Positions 1-12,499 of a stretch of 64,000 nucleotides of DNA are shown piece after piece. Under the pieces are notes generated by a model, which ran no database searches, was not told the DNA's origin, and saw only the letters and a program-made list of their open reading frames with translations. This DNA is from Metellina segmentata (lineage: Eukaryota; Arthropoda; Arachnida; Araneae; Tetragnathidae): the NCBI GenBank assembly GCA_947359465.1, contig OX375877.1:56746944-56810943 (forward strand). Reading direction: 5' to 3'. The position numbers and the translations under genes were made by a program. How positions within the stretch are numbered: position 1 is the first letter of the stretch; every line of letters begins with the position of its first letter.

Positions 1-1227
1 ATTGCTCTAGCCGGTCACAGACTCTTTGTTGAAAATGTGTAGACGTGATCATATTCCATAATGTTCAAAGCAAGATTTCGGATTCCTGACTCCCTCCAGG
101 TGTAAAAACGCTTACGGCAATATTCACAAGCCTCGAGTTAATTCGATGATCATCACGAACCGTTTTCTCAAACTGCAGGTTACCCTTCAAGCTGCAAGCC
201 CGGGATATCTCGGAAAACTTTTTGTACTGAAAACGGCAAGCCCGAGTTTTCGCAGAAACCAAAATGCAAGCGTTAGTGTCAACCCCGAGTATTCTGGAAC
301 GGTCGCTTTTCCCTTCCCCTAGACCACCCGTGTCCTCAAATGGGAGGACGTGACTGGAGCCCTTTGTGTGATGCGTCCTGATGGGAACTTACGATAAGGA
401 ACGTACAATGTGTGTATTTGCCTTCGGCGTGTTAGAAAGAGCATCACAACATTTTGTCTCCATTAAGCTTCATTTTCTAACATCTTCAGAAAAAAGAAAT
501 TTAATTGAAAATTTGGAACCACAATCTCGCGCTTCAAAACGACGTTTAAAAATGATTCATCTGAAGTACGATTAATATTTACGAAGTAGACAAGAAAACT
601 AAAAGTAATGAAGTAACAAGAATTCAGAGATATAGGTGGTATTTTGGTTGCAGTCAAAACCAAGTTTTTTTTTTTTTTTTAAACTACGCACAATTGTTCA
701 ATTTAATATATCAGTACGTATTGAACACTTAAAGAAGTGCGATAATTGGCAGAGTTCGAATAGGTTTGGTGAAGTGTTCGACCTGTGAGCATCGATGCGA
801 TTATTAATTTAAAAATTTGTTAACGGTACTTTGGTATTTTCTCTTAAATGTTAAATATTATTACATAACCAAGTCTTTAAAAATCACAATAAATAAAATG
901 TTTTTTTGCGAACAAAAATAAACTATGGGTTAAACCTCTCTTCGTATGAATGCAATGAGCACAAATAAAAATTTAGGTTTTTTTAAAGGGTAATGTGTGT
1001 ACTTGTATATCTCCTGTAGATCACCTCTTAGATATTCCACTATCGAATGGGAGAATTTATAACGTCGTAATTTACCTAGAATATAAATATACCAATCTCA
1101 TACCTTTTGAAGGCGATGAGACGTCGCACCGACCTAAATTTTTAACCATAAGAAACAATATGTTCTATTAACTCACATTCTTGAACGTCTTTAAAAGGAA
1201 TTTAATCAAGTATTTAATCAATGTCTA
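1..1227. other. Intergenic, no gene recognised
   Basis: AT-rich sequence with only short open frames lacking family resemblance or splice-site support. A poly-T run sits near 666-680. Nothing further is supported here. Confidence 0.6.
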
Positions 1228-1482
1228 ACTGGAACTGGCGGCAGTCAGGGATCAAACCCAATAAAAAAGATCCTAGGACAACTCCACGCGATTTTGAACC
1301 ATGATCAGATGACAGGTTCGCACATGAGCTGGCCCACCACGCTAACGCGAGGACATATGAGGCCACGACAGATTTAACAAGCACCAGACCCTTTATACAC
1401 GACAGTATTTGGTTAGATTCGAATTCGTGACCCTCCGGTTGCGAATCTGTAACTTTTCTAACAGGGCAACCGTGGTCCTTAT
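1228..1482 (-). mobile_element. tRNA-derived SINE, family A, diverged
   Basis: Read on the minus strand, this matches the body of the SINE at 14158-14478: the 'cagctcatgtg..acctgtcatctgatcatggttcaaaa' stretch, then the 'gggtttgatccctgac' 3' part. The B-box-like 'attcgaatc' lies near 1420. The head is decayed. RNA polymerase III would have transcribed the parent element, and mobility would have depended on a LINE. Confidence 0.65.
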
Positions 1483-1561
1483 TTAATCAAGGACCACCAT
1501 GTATGTGTAGAAGGTCGGTCACAACGTGGATGGGGAATTTTTTTTTTCACCCATTCTTAAA

Positions 1562-2483
1562 CGGCACCCCTCTAAAAGTTGCCAATAGGCTAGAAAATGT
1601 GATTGGCAAAGTTTCAGCTCAACCTGAAAATATTAACCCGTGCCTCATCCAGGTTAAAGTTAAGAAAAACAGCGATTTTTAGCAAAAAATCGTAGTTTTT
1701 ACTTCTTAAAATCGAAACCTGTTACCTGTGCTAACCTAGAAACCTGTTTCTTGTCTCATTTCATAGGACATTTTATTGACTTGAAGTTTGATCGGATCCA
1801 TATTTTTGCTAAAACTGATAGAATGGTATTTAGCATTTTTCAGGTAAGGTCGTAGCGGATATCGTCAAAAGTGAATTTTCAGGCAAAGGCCTAAAAACAT
1901 TATACTATTCAATTACATCTGCTTTCCAGATTTTGCTTTTTGTATTTTTCATTTTGTAAATTAAAAAGGCCTTAGTTTAGAGGTATTTTCAAAAGTAAAT
2001 TCAACAACATTCAAATTTAAAATGAAGGAATTAGGTGTAAAGAAGAGAAACAGAGGAACAAAAATGACACCAAATAGGGTTCAAATGTATTTTATTACTT
2101 ATATTATTGAATTATACATTATTATTATTTAAATATACAAATTAACTGGTAATTACAAATTGAAGTGATTATGTCTTAGATATTGTAGTTTTTGAAGAGT
2201 CCGGAAAAATTTGCCGAAATTCAGATACAACTTATAGAAGAAACTGACGCTGTTTTTCGTCTTTCGTCAAAGAGGAATTGAAGTCTTTAATCAATTTTAC
2301 TCCTCTCTCTGCAGTGTCATTAACAACCCTTAAACTGTTCACTATTTTTTTAGCTTTTAAATAATGTTGATTTTCACACCATACATCGTGATCAGTATTT
2401 AAAAAATCTGTATCGATTTCAAATTTCTTTAAAAAAATTAGAGTTCGAGGAGAAATAAAATAATTAACTTATTTGTCCAATAA
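1562..2483. repeat. Left arm of ~0.9-kb inverted repeat
   Basis: This arm is the inverted counterpart of 3382-4269. It opens with 'cggcacccctctaaaagttgcc', which mirrors 'ggcaacttttaggggggtgccac' at the far end. It closes with 'tttgtccaata', mirroring 'tattggacaaa'. Identity stays high along the arm. The minus strand of its inner part encodes the C-terminal end of a transposase-like protein. Confidence 0.9.
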
Positions 2484-3260
2484 ATGAACAACTTGTTGGC
2501 GATTGAATTTTGATTTTACATCCCTATCATCTTCATCATTTTCTACTTAGGACCTTAATTTTACAACCATGCTTGTTTTGACATTTTTTCCCAAAGTATC
2601 ATCGAAAAAAAAAGGCAACTTGTTCCGAGTTGAGCTACTACAGATGGTTTAATATTTTAGACAGTGCCTTGTCTGCAACCTCTTTATCAATTTTCCTGTA
2701 TTGAACTAAAGATTTTAATAATTGTAGGTCTAGGTTGTGGGTTTGTGGGCATTGAACCATACTTTTACAAAAATATTGTCTGTAAATAAACAAATATCTT
2801 CAATACCTTTTCTTTTTAAATCAGTTAACGAAAATTGATCCCTGAAAAGATACATTTTGAGAGAATAAATGGTCTGACCTGAGGAATAGCACCAGGTACT
2901 CTAAAAGTAATGTCTTTTTGAGGAAGAAGATGAATTAAGCAAAGTTGGATGAATTCTTTACAATTATCCCTGGGCTATCGGTTTTTTAATTGTTAAAAAA
3001 GAAAACTTGAAATTTTGTCTGGATTACTTATTTTATTTCTAATATTTTCATCTTCTGCACCTGTTTTATATGTCTTCTTGTCTAGCTTAGACCACCCAAT
3101 CTGGAATTTTCGAAAAATATCTGGCTGAGGGCCAGTGGATGTGCCCATTTTGCAATTAAAAACTTCTTTTAAAACAACTTCTAAAATATGGTGGCGACAT
3201 GCTAAACACAGAAGGTTTTTCTCTAATAGTTTTTTTAATACGATTTTGAAAATATCCACT
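2160..3260 (-). pseudogene. Broken transposase-like gene (unassigned superfamily), C-terminal half
   Basis: An open segment at 2993-3259 carries 'CLACRHHILEVVLKEVF', followed by 'STGPQPDIFRKFQIGW'. After several stops and frameshifts the strand continues into the left arm with 'RTLIFLKKFEIDT' and 'VVNDTAERGVKLIKDFNSS', ending near 2170 with 'FPDSSKTTISKT'. I recall this combination of motifs from uncharacterised transposon proteins in arthropod and cnidarian genomes, and did not check it. The N-terminal part is absent. Another segment at 3262-3375 looks like rearranged pieces of the same element. Confidence 0.6.
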
Positions 3261-3381
3261 ACAACCTGACCTGAAAAATGCTAAATACCACTCACAAGTT
3301 GTATCTGAAGAACTTTTACAAGTTGTACCTGAATGTAGGCACATTTTTCAAGACCCTTCAAAAGCTACAATATCTACAATC

Positions 3382-4269
3382 TATTGGACAAAGAAGTTGA
3401 TTATTTTGTTTCTCCTCGAACTCTAATTTTTTTTAAGAAATTTGAAATCGATACAGATTTTTTAAATACTGATCACGACGTATGGTGTGAAAATCAACAT
3501 TATTTAAAAGCTAAAAAAAATAGTGAACGGTTTAATGGTTGTTAATGACACTGCAGAGAGAGGAGTAAAATTGATTAAAGACTTCAATTCCTCTTTGACG
3601 AACGAAGAACAGCGTCAGTTTCTTCTATAAGTTGTATCTGAATTTCGGCAAATTTTTCCGGACTCTTCAAAAACTACAATATCTAAGACATAACCACTTT
3701 AATTTGTAATTACCAGTTAATTTGTATATTTAAATAATAACAATGTATAATTCAATAATATAAGTAATAAAATACATTTGAACCCTATTTGTTGTCATTT
3801 TTATTCCTCTGTTTCTCTTCTTTACACCTAATTCCTTCATTTTAAATTTGAATGTTGTTGAATTTACTTTTGAAAATACCTCTAAACTAAAGCCTTTTTA
3901 ATGTACAAATTGAAAAATACAAAAAGCAAAATCTGGAAAGCAGATGTAATTGAATAGTATAATGTTTTTAGGCCTTTGCCTGAAAATTTACTTTTGACGA
4001 TATCCGCTACGACCTTACCTGAAAAATGCTAAATACCATTCTATCAGTTTTAGCAAAAATGTGGATCCGATCAAACTTCAAGTCAATAAAATGTCCTATG
4101 AAATGAGTCAAGAATCAGGTTTCTAGGACGAATGGTTACGATTTTTTGCTAAAAATCGCTGTTTTTCTTAACTTTAACCTAGATGAGGCACGGGTTAATA
4201 TTTTCAGGTTGAGCTGAAACTTTGCCAATCAGATTTTCTAGCCCATTGGCAACTTTTAGGGGGGTGCCA
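3382..4269. repeat. Right arm of ~0.9-kb inverted repeat
   Basis: Inverted copy of 1562-2483, separated from it by about 0.9 kb. Its plus strand (about 3399-3690) re-encodes the same C-terminal transposase segment, including 'VVNDTAERGVKLIKDFN' split by a frameshift and 'EEQRQFLL' before a stop. It therefore looks like an inverted duplication of the 3' end of the element plus its flank, rather than short terminal inverted repeats. Confidence 0.85.
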
Positions 4270-7200
4270 CAGAAGAAATTCGACAATTGATTTCTTGTGA
4301 CCACCCTAATGTGTAGTGTAGTCCATTTCAAATTCGGTTGATGGGGTACTGTTTTTGGGTACTGAATGCTATATTCAGAATCCAATAAATGTATCGGAGG
4401 GATTGTACAAAAAAGTTGGTTCTTTACTTCTTTAAAATTCTTTAACAATATCACATTGGTAGCAGGTCAGGGTAAATTTTTTTTAATCTGAATTTCCAAA
4501 TCATCATAATTGTATAGCTTGTCTTATTTCATATGTTAAATATTTAATTTAATTTCAAATCAGAAGTAAAATACATTTAATACACAACATAATATATAAG
4601 GGGAATATACATGTTACATAAATATAACATTAACTGTCCCAACGTACTTTATGCGTCTTATTTTAAGAATAAAACGGGTCAATTTGATAGCAGAAAAGAA
4701 GAATTATTCGTGTAGTAGTCAACCTTTTCGCTGACGTTTCGTAAATACAACAGTTAGACATACGATCCAAAATATTTCCACTTAATATCCAATAATCAGT
4801 TGAATTAAAAAACGCCGAATATCCTAGTCACTGTTTACTATATTATGCTAAGTTTCATAAAAATATGTTTGCATATTTGGTCTCACAAACATTTACGAAA
4901 CGTGTAACTATTAATTTTGGTATAAAATCATTTTTAATAAGTCCATTTCAATGAAAATCGAATTAGATAAATGTACTCCTTTTCAATATTCTTACTACAT
5001 AGAAGATATACGCTACAGTTTAGATTATTTATTTATGTAACTTGCAAAATAATAAACTGTTAATCTTTTGGATCTGATCAATATTTGTTTTTGGTAACTG
5101 CAAGGATATACTAGTTAATTTCGTTATTCGGTTGCAAGCACAATATTTCGCTTTGAATTTGCTCCATCAGCATTTGCAAGGAAATGGTGATGGAGCATTG
5201 TAGTAAGCTTTGCTTCACATTATTCATGACAAGTATCATCTTTTATTTACGTTGACTACTTGTAAATGTTTTTCGACTTTTATTTGTTTTAATTATGCCA
5301 ATGATGATATAGTATATTCTAAATACAAAGCTGTATGCATAAGTATAAAAAAATTCCTTTAATTGGTTATGTATGGATACGAGTGAAGGTATCGCAAGCA
5401 CTTATATGATTGTGAAAACGCAAAATAAAATGATCTTCATATCAGAAGTTCTGTGAAACAGATACGACAAAAAGTGCAATCTAACAGAAAGAGTTTATCC
5501 TGATAAATGACATACTATCAAAGTGTATGTTCTCTTCCGTTGAAATTGTTGTTTGATTGCAACACGTTTGTCTTTTTTTACTATAACTTAATTTATCACT
5601 GTTTTGGGCAGCAATTGTTTGTCTTTAACGAAGAGAAATCTAAATTTGATAAGAGCTAGGTAGATAGTTGAATTTAAGTCACACTGGAACATTGAACATC
5701 TATATTAAACTTAATAAGAAATATTTCGTTCAAAATTCTAGTTGATAGTTAAAAACGAAAAGTACATATATATTTCTTTGTTTCCACGAAACTAGAAACC
5801 TTTTTTTAAGTCTTAAAAAACCAATTCAAGTCCAAATTTCCATTTTTTTCAAAACTTCAAAGTCGAGGAACTCAACAAAAGAGGCCAGGAAGTCGAAGAA
5901 GACTTCCTGACTATGTTTTGAGATAAAACTGTTACTCTATGTATAAAATTCACTGACATGAAAATTCAGATCAACTCGAATGATCCATATATCCGTTGAT
6001 CGCTTCCGACGAGTAAGCCATAGCAAGGTGGAAAACTCAGCTGTTTGCTTGAAGCATCAACCATCTTGCTATCCCTAATCAAATTGAGAAACCATCCTAA
6101 CCTAGCAAATGCTCATGTAAAATTATTTTGAGCCCCACAGAGAGGATTGCCTAAAATGCGACAGTCCTTTTGTTACGTTACATTTATTAAGAGACATTCG
6201 AACTCAAAATTGATTTTGAAATGTATTAATTATTGAATACAGAATATGATCACAGAAATTTTTTAACAACCAAATTTGAAGATGTTTATTTCAAATATTC
6301 AAACGAAATAAATCATAAATTTAATTTGAGAATGTATTTAAAGACATTTACGAATTATTTCAAAAGACAAAACTTATATACTTTAACTGTTTGTAACTTT
6401 AACTATATATGTAAGTAATATTTTTAAAATCTAGAACTGAATGAGTATTTATAAATATTAACCAATAAGCAAACATGAATATTTCGTACTGAACATCTGT
6501 AATTATTGTAATAAAAAATAAGTGAAAATTCAAAATATTTAATTCATTATTGAATTCAAAAAATGCGAAACCAATATACTAATCTTTTAATATCAAAAAG
6601 AGTAAAACTGAGATTTTCAGAAAAAGCAACTCCATGCTATACAGTGCCTCGATATGTCCCTAGGCTTTTTCCTATTTTCAGCTTGTTCCCGCGTCTGAGA
6701 AGGGCAGATTTCTCCTACATAATTTGGTCGTGGGGGTCATGAATGATATTTTCGACTGACCGCCTACCGTGCCTAAAACATCCCGTCCAGAGTAGTATTT
6801 CTGCTTCTTTAGTCAGCGAGAGAACCATCCGTTCCTTCTCTTTTAAGATTGATGCAGGCCTTTCTTCCAATGATAAAAGAAGATATAACATGATCCCTTC
6901 TGCATACTCAGATGTTATCAGTTAACAAAAAGGAATGCATGAGTCATTGATTGTTCAAGAAAAGGACATGTGTGACACTATCATAATTCTTCTGTATGAA
7001 TTTTTCAAGAGCTTCCCGCTTTCAATAGGGAGTAAGGAATATTTTCGACAAAGCGAGAGAGGGAATAGTTTAAATTCCTCCTTTTTATTTTCCTCATAAA
7101 GCCATAATGGCTTACTTCAAACGATCGATGTTGCTTTTCGTTTAAAACATTCAAACATCGGCACAGTAAAAGTGTTTCTGATAAACACAGATAAAAGGCG

Positions 7201-7346
7201 ATATTTTTGTTACTTCATATTTTATCACTCTTAAGCCGGCTATCTCTTAGCACAAAAGAACTGCGAACGACTAAAATCTTCGAAATGAAACTATGCGAGG
7301 GTTTTCTTACTCATTAGATTTTGGGTAGAAAATAGTATTATGCTAA
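4270..7346. other. Intergenic, no gene recognised
   Basis: About 3 kb of AT-rich sequence with short unsupported frames. A less AT-rich patch at 6640-6930 has an open frame on the plus strand (6743-6925) but no recognisable family and no convincing splice signals. I see nothing else. Confidence 0.5.
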
Positions 7347-8042
7347 TACACAGTCCAGTCACATTAATGTGACCATCTGTCAAAAGCCAGAATAACCACC
7401 TTTGGCAGAGCGGACCACGGCGCGACGTGCAGGAAGAGAGTCAATTAAGTTTCTGAAGGTGTTCACTGGGATGTTGAGCCATGCCGACTCCAGTGCCGTG
7501 GCCAGCTGCGCTAGATAACGCGGTTGAGGATCCATGGCAATTGTTGCAGAGTGTTTGCTTTCAGACGTTTCACGCCGTATACGCCAACGTCCGTCTGTCC
7601 GATGGAGCATAAAACGTGATTCATCGGAAAAAGCCACCTGTCACCACACTGTGAAAGTCCAGTTGCATAACTGGCGTGAAAATTCCAGCCTTCGTCGTCG
7701 ATGAACAGCAGTCAGCATAGATGCATTAACCAGGCGTCTGCTGCGGAGGCCCATGCGCAGCAACGTTCGCTGAACCGTTGTTGAGGATACATTATTGGTA
7801 GCCCCTTCGTTGATCTGGGCGGTCAGTTGCTCAACAGTTTCACGTCTATTCGTCCGAACGCATCTCCGTAGCCTTCGTTCGTCTCTGTCATCTATTGCTA
7901 CGATAGAAATGCTTTCCGATGCCATAGGATATCCCTTATATATACTCCACTGCAATGTGCTGCCACCTGCCTTTTGTGATTGTTTATTTCACGTTGACGT
8001 CGAAAGTAGGTGGTGGTCCCATTAATGTGACTAGACTGTGTA
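7347..8042 (-). mobile_element. Tc1-like element copy A, internally deleted
   Basis: The ends are inverted: 'cacagtccagtcacattaatg' on the left, and its complement with two mismatches on the right. Both are flanked by TA. The minus-strand frame keeps part of the HTH region ('VEQLTAQINEGATNNVSSTT'), the first catalytic Asp region ('FSDESRF') and the C-terminus ('LIDSLPARRAVVRSAKGG'). The segment with the second Asp and the Glu is missing, as is most of the first HTH. At about 0.7 kb, against about 1.6 kb for a full Tc1 element, it cannot encode a transposase. It shares a family with 19635-20520. Confidence 0.92.
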
Positions 8043-8053
8043 CTTTACTACAG

Positions 8054-8229
8054 ATCTGTCATATCAGTCAATTGTACAACCATAGGCGTAACCAGGGGAG
8101 GGGGTTACCACCCCCCCATTCAGTTGAGAATTTTTTTTTGCTTGAAAAAAAATTCTCAACTGAATGGGGTGGTGGTAACCCCCCCCCCTGGTTACGCCTA
8201 TGGTTGTACAATTGACTGATATGACAGAT
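8054..8229. repeat. Near-perfect long hairpin (86-bp arms, ~4-base loop)
   Basis: 'atctgtcatatcagtcaatt' at 8054 is mirrored by 'aattgactgatatgacagat' ending at 8229. Pairing continues inward through 'cataggcgtaacca', C/G runs and 'ttcagttgagaattttttttt' to a loop around 'gctt'. Differences are a few length changes in the C and T runs. It begins 12 bp from the Tc1 copy. The 'ggttacgcctatg' motif recurs at 10424-10440 and 13651-13667. Confidence 0.93.
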
Positions 8230-8382
8230 TAATGTTTTACCAGTGTAAGAACCATTGCCGTCAGGCGAGGTTGGGGTTACAACCCCTTGTTAAAATTGTT
8301 AATGAAGAGCAATCGGAGCTTTATGGCTATTTAAACTAGATTATATAAAAATAAAAATTATTTTTACACTCATAATATAAAT

Positions 8383-9733
8383 GCCGTATATAAGCCGATC
8401 CGTGTATAAGCCGGGGGTGCGTGTTTTCTTCAAAAATTTACCCAAAATTCAAAACCTGTATATAAACCGAAATAAAAATTCATTTTTTTTTCGTGACGTT
8501 TAAACCATACGTTCTAAACCCATGAGGGCGTAATGTCGCCAAGAAGGTAAAACTTGTGGAATATTTTCCGATCAAATCGCTCTAAAGTAAAACGCTACTT
8601 GCTAACGATGATAGCTTTAACCTGGTAATGATTTTCCACAGTGTCCAGGCGGTCTAGCTCCTGATATCCGACCTCTGACGGGGTGATTGACAGGTGATGA
8701 TATATTGAGCATTAGGATTCAAAAGGGTGAGGGGATTCATTATGGCTCTTAAAAAAAACTCGGGTAGGGTCTAAATGAGATTGAACTCTCCAACTGTTCA
8801 CCACTATTTAACTTGGCAGTAAAGATGTGCAATGACGAGCGTTCTGAGCTTTAAGCCGCAGGTTTCACTGCGAGTTTGTCTATTCGCCCCCGTTCAGAAG
8901 GTGACCGCTAATGATCTTCCAAAATTTTCCCGAACCTGTTGCCGGACCTCTGACTATGTGACTGACAGATGATCAGTTCAACAATGGTCAAGCAGAGCGA
9001 CTGGGGCTTGGGAATTTTTTTTATCAGTGCCACTTATCTTCACCGTGCAGCCTAAAACATGTGCGGTACATAAAATTTCAAACAGGGGAGCGGGCTTATT
9101 CACCCTTGGCAGTGATGTGTATGAAGAACATATAAATTCTAGTACGGAAATGGCATTGGAACTGATGATAATGATACACATTAGGACATCCCAATAAGTG
9201 AAGCCGAATTTTACGAACTATTCGGAAACTCGGATTCAGACACGGAATTTGAAGGATTTATATGACTTATTTTTCTCTTTTTGCTTAAAGGCTACATTCA
9301 AAACGTACATTAAAATACTTTAAAAATTGGAACAGCTGTTGGATTCGGATCCGAGTTCAGATGGCACGAAGTAAAAAAAAAAGGGTTGCTTTCCCAACAC
9401 CCATTGGAGTTGCTATAAAAATCGTTAATCGCTCGTAAAGAATTCGAAGTTGCTGCCACCGGAGGGATATCCGAATCCAACGGCTATATAAAAAAATGTT
9501 CCCTTTCCAATTGTTATTTTTATGTGCTAATTAATTACGGTGTTCAATTATTATTTTATGTGCTACACTTGTCGATAGTTAGCGATTTATCGCTTGCGCC
9601 CGGCTAACAGAAATGTACCTTAGTTTTTTGCGAAATTAGCGGATCCGTATATAATCCGGACCCCCCCCCTCCCACTTTAGCTTTAGAAAAAGTTCCAAAC
9701 ATTCTCGGCTTATAAACGGAAATATACGTAAAT
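8383..9733 (+). mobile_element. DNA-transposon remnant with 'tataagccg' ends
   Basis: The left end 'ccgtatataagccgatccg' and the right end 'ctcggcttataaacgg' are imperfect inverted repeats, and a further 'ccgtatataatccgg' lies at 9647. Inside, two diverged copies of a block ('ccgacctctgac..gtgattgacaggtgatga') lie near 8665 and 8940. An acidic C-terminal-like peptide, 'ELFGNSDSDTEFEGF', is encoded near 9207-9260. No full transposase frame survives. The superfamily is uncertain, with pogo/Tigger-like or piggyBac-like both possible. Confidence 0.5.
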
Positions 9734-9759
9734 GCACGACAAAAATGAAATTTTTATTC

Positions 9760-11490
9760 ACTTGATTTTTTTTTTAATGTTTAACTTAGAATATGTTTTT
9801 TGAAGAACCAACTAGGAAAATGTTTATATGTATTTATCACAGCAAAAACTAATTAATTTCATCCAAATGTTTATAGTTCATGAAGTTCTAGTGATTATTT
9901 TTCTATTATTTCTAATTTTATGATAATCTAAAAATTTGAATGTATGTGCATTCTTGCCAATGATGTTTTTTATTTCAATAATTGTAATATATGTTGTCAC
10001 TGATTTACTGTATTTTGTTTCACAAATTTTAAAAACAGATGGTTCGGATTAACCAAACTCGGATGAACGGGGGGCTTGAATTAGCATATTTTTAGTGTAA
10101 TTCAAGACTATCCTTAAATAATTTGTTGTCAAACCAAACAATGTGTTTCTCATGTATGATACTCTAAAACAACATTGTTTAAAACGACATTATTTGAAAC
10201 ATTTGCTGTAGTACATTTGATATAGTGACTAACATTTGCTAGACGCAAATTTTTTAATAATTTTATCAACGTTCTACGAAAAACAGTATCAATATATCGT
10301 GTGATTTTTAACATAAAAATACGAAAATTTCCATGAGAAGGTCTCAATATGCTTCACCTTTTTATTGGTGTACAGTTCAATACTTCTCGGGACTGAACTC
10401 CCCCCCCCCCCTCAGTCATCAACCCTAGTCACGCCTATGCTTCTGAGTACTTCAAGGATCCGCGCAAAGGAATTCTCGATACTACACTCGTCAATGAATA
10501 GAGATTTTTGGTGGTTCATTTCCTTTTCGACATACATTTATATATTACTCATTAAGTTCTACTAGTTTCACTTTATAATCATGGTTTCTTAACCGCCTGC
10601 ATGTTATTAAAAGTCTTAAATTCCTTAAGGGTGAGAGGACATATTCTCTTTATAGATATGTTGTGGCGAACCTTATCTACAGCACATCTTCTGTACTTCT
10701 GCTTTAAAATGTTTCAGTATTAAAAATGTTGCATACTTCCTTTAGGTGTTTATAATATGAGTGCTGTTAATCACAAATGTTTATACATTACTCTTCTCGG
10801 CATTTATATTTATGATGTCATGTGTTTACCGTTACTGTTTCTTGTAAATATATATTCTAATCAGTTACAACAGGCTGATGTAATCTTTTATAATACGCAG
10901 TAACTGACCCAATTGTCTCTGAGTCATTACGCTGCTCGTTTCGTACTTATCCCTGTCTATTGTGATGTCCCATTATAATTATTAAATATCTTGTTGGACT
11001 TGGAAGTACACTCTTTTTCCTTTATTACAAGACATAACAAAAAATAACACTGCGAAAGCATTATTGTATTTTTAAGGTAAGACGTATTTGATGTAATTAT
11101 GTCAGAATTTAAATATTACTTTCGGGAGATGACTCTTTTTTACTAAAAAAAATTCAATAGAAACATTAATGTGATAAGTATTAGTTATTTTTCCTCTTGT
11201 TGACATTACAACAGCGATGTTTGTTCCAATACTGATGAATGATTTCATGTCTTAATCTCATCATAAATATTAGTTGCATGTAGTTATTCACAAGTATATA
11301 ATTATTACACTTATTAAAAAATTGTGAGCACTTATAGACGACAGAATCAGAATCGAGAGAATTTTTACCGATGTGCTTCAAGCAAATCAAGTTTAAATCT
11401 ATGAAGTTAAGAAAAAATCGACGTTTTAATTTATAATTTAAATGTATTGTAAATTTTAAAATTCTCCATAAAAACATCTGGTAAATATTG
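9760..11490. other. Intergenic AT-rich stretch, no gene recognised
   Basis: Short unsupported open frames only. At 10389-10440 lies a C-run followed by 'caaccctagtcacgcctatg', resembling a transposon end listed separately. Confidence 0.5.
10389..10440. repeat. Transposon-end-like motif (C-run + 'acgcctatg')
   Basis: A run of C followed by 'tcagtcatcaaccctagtcacgcctatg' resembles 13611-13667 and the inner part of the hairpin at 8081-8201. It is probably a solitary end of one non-autonomous DNA-transposon family. No partner end was found close by. Confidence 0.45.
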
Positions 11491-11579
11491 TATTAAATAG
11501 GGGGCTCCGCCCCCTGCTAGTGAACTCCCGGGAATTGCTACGCAATCCTTTTTGGTTACTTACCACTTAATGTATCAGT

Positions 11580-11719
11580 AACGCATCAGTAAAAACCTTC
11601 TCCATCTTGTTCCCTCTACAATTTGAAATAGGCCATGTTAATCTCTTAATTTTCTGATCTATACCTTCTCGGGAAGTCGTCTGAAAATAGAGTGAAAACA
11701 GCGAGCCTTTTTCCTTGCC
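11580..11719. repeat. Direct repeat with 13239-13380
   Basis: 'gcatcagtaaaaaccttctccatcttgttccc' and 'ccatgttaatctcttaattttctgat' recur diverged at 13241-13380, in the same orientation, as 'gcatcagaaaaataaatcttctttttcgtgttccc' and 'ccatgttaatttcgtagttttctgat'. Both appear to be parts of one larger repeat family. Confidence 0.65.
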
Positions 11720-11824
11720 AAATTAAAAAAAAATCGTTGCTATGATAAATTTGATACCTGGCAAAATACATAAGTTAGTCAGAAAATGTAACCTTCATTT
11801 CCGCGAAGGAGAATGAATGCTATC

Positions 11825-12375
11825 GCTCCGCGATCTAAAAATTACGAAATTTGTACGACCAACTTTTGATTGTATCGAATTTACTTATGAACCAATTTTA
11901 AAAGTAATTTTACTGTAAGAAGGAGTGTATTCTAAGCTTTCACGTGGTATTTTAAAATTTTAAAACTAATAGTATTAAGCTACACATATGACAGTTTTAG
12001 TTTTGCGGATCGGAACTTACGATCTTAAAGTCCCGAAATTTTTATATGACCAACATATAATCGCATCGAATATTTATTTATTAACCAATTTCCAAAATAA
12101 TTGTACCATACGAAAGAGTATATTCTAAGGTTTTCAGTGATACTTTCACAAATTAAAAAAATAATAGTACAAGCTATAGATTTATCAAAAATTTACGAAA
12201 ATTTCTCAATATTCCAAAATTTGTATGAGCAACTTTTGATCGCATGGAATTTATTTATTAACCAATTTCAAAATAATTGTACCGTAAGAAAGAGTATATT
12301 CTAAGGTTTTGTGTAATGTTTTTAAATTTAAAAACTAATAGTAATAAGCTATAGATATGACAGTTTACCAAAAAA
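11825..12375. repeat. ~185-bp tandem repeat, three diverged units
   Basis: Units are marked by 'gaccaac/gaccaac/gagcaac' at 11858, 12047 and 12228. Each is followed by 'ttgatcgcat..gaatttatttattaaccaattt..aataattgtacc.ta.gaaagagtatattctaagg.ttt' and then 'aaaactaatagta.taagctat.gatatgacagttt'. Spacing is about 181-189 bp. The repeat explains the small open frame at 12101-12304, which should not be read as a gene. Confidence 0.85.
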
Positions 12376-12499
12376 AATAACGAAACCTAGGGGGCCTGTC
12401 CCCTGCTCGCTAAAGCTCACCAACCCCCGGAGGATTGCAAGGCAATCCTCATTGGTTCGCTACGCGAACCTATGCTCGCTTCGCTCGCATCAATGAAGA

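Noticed and set aside
12101..12304. 67-codon ORF
   Set aside because: Falls entirely in the ~185-bp tandem repeat and differs between units.
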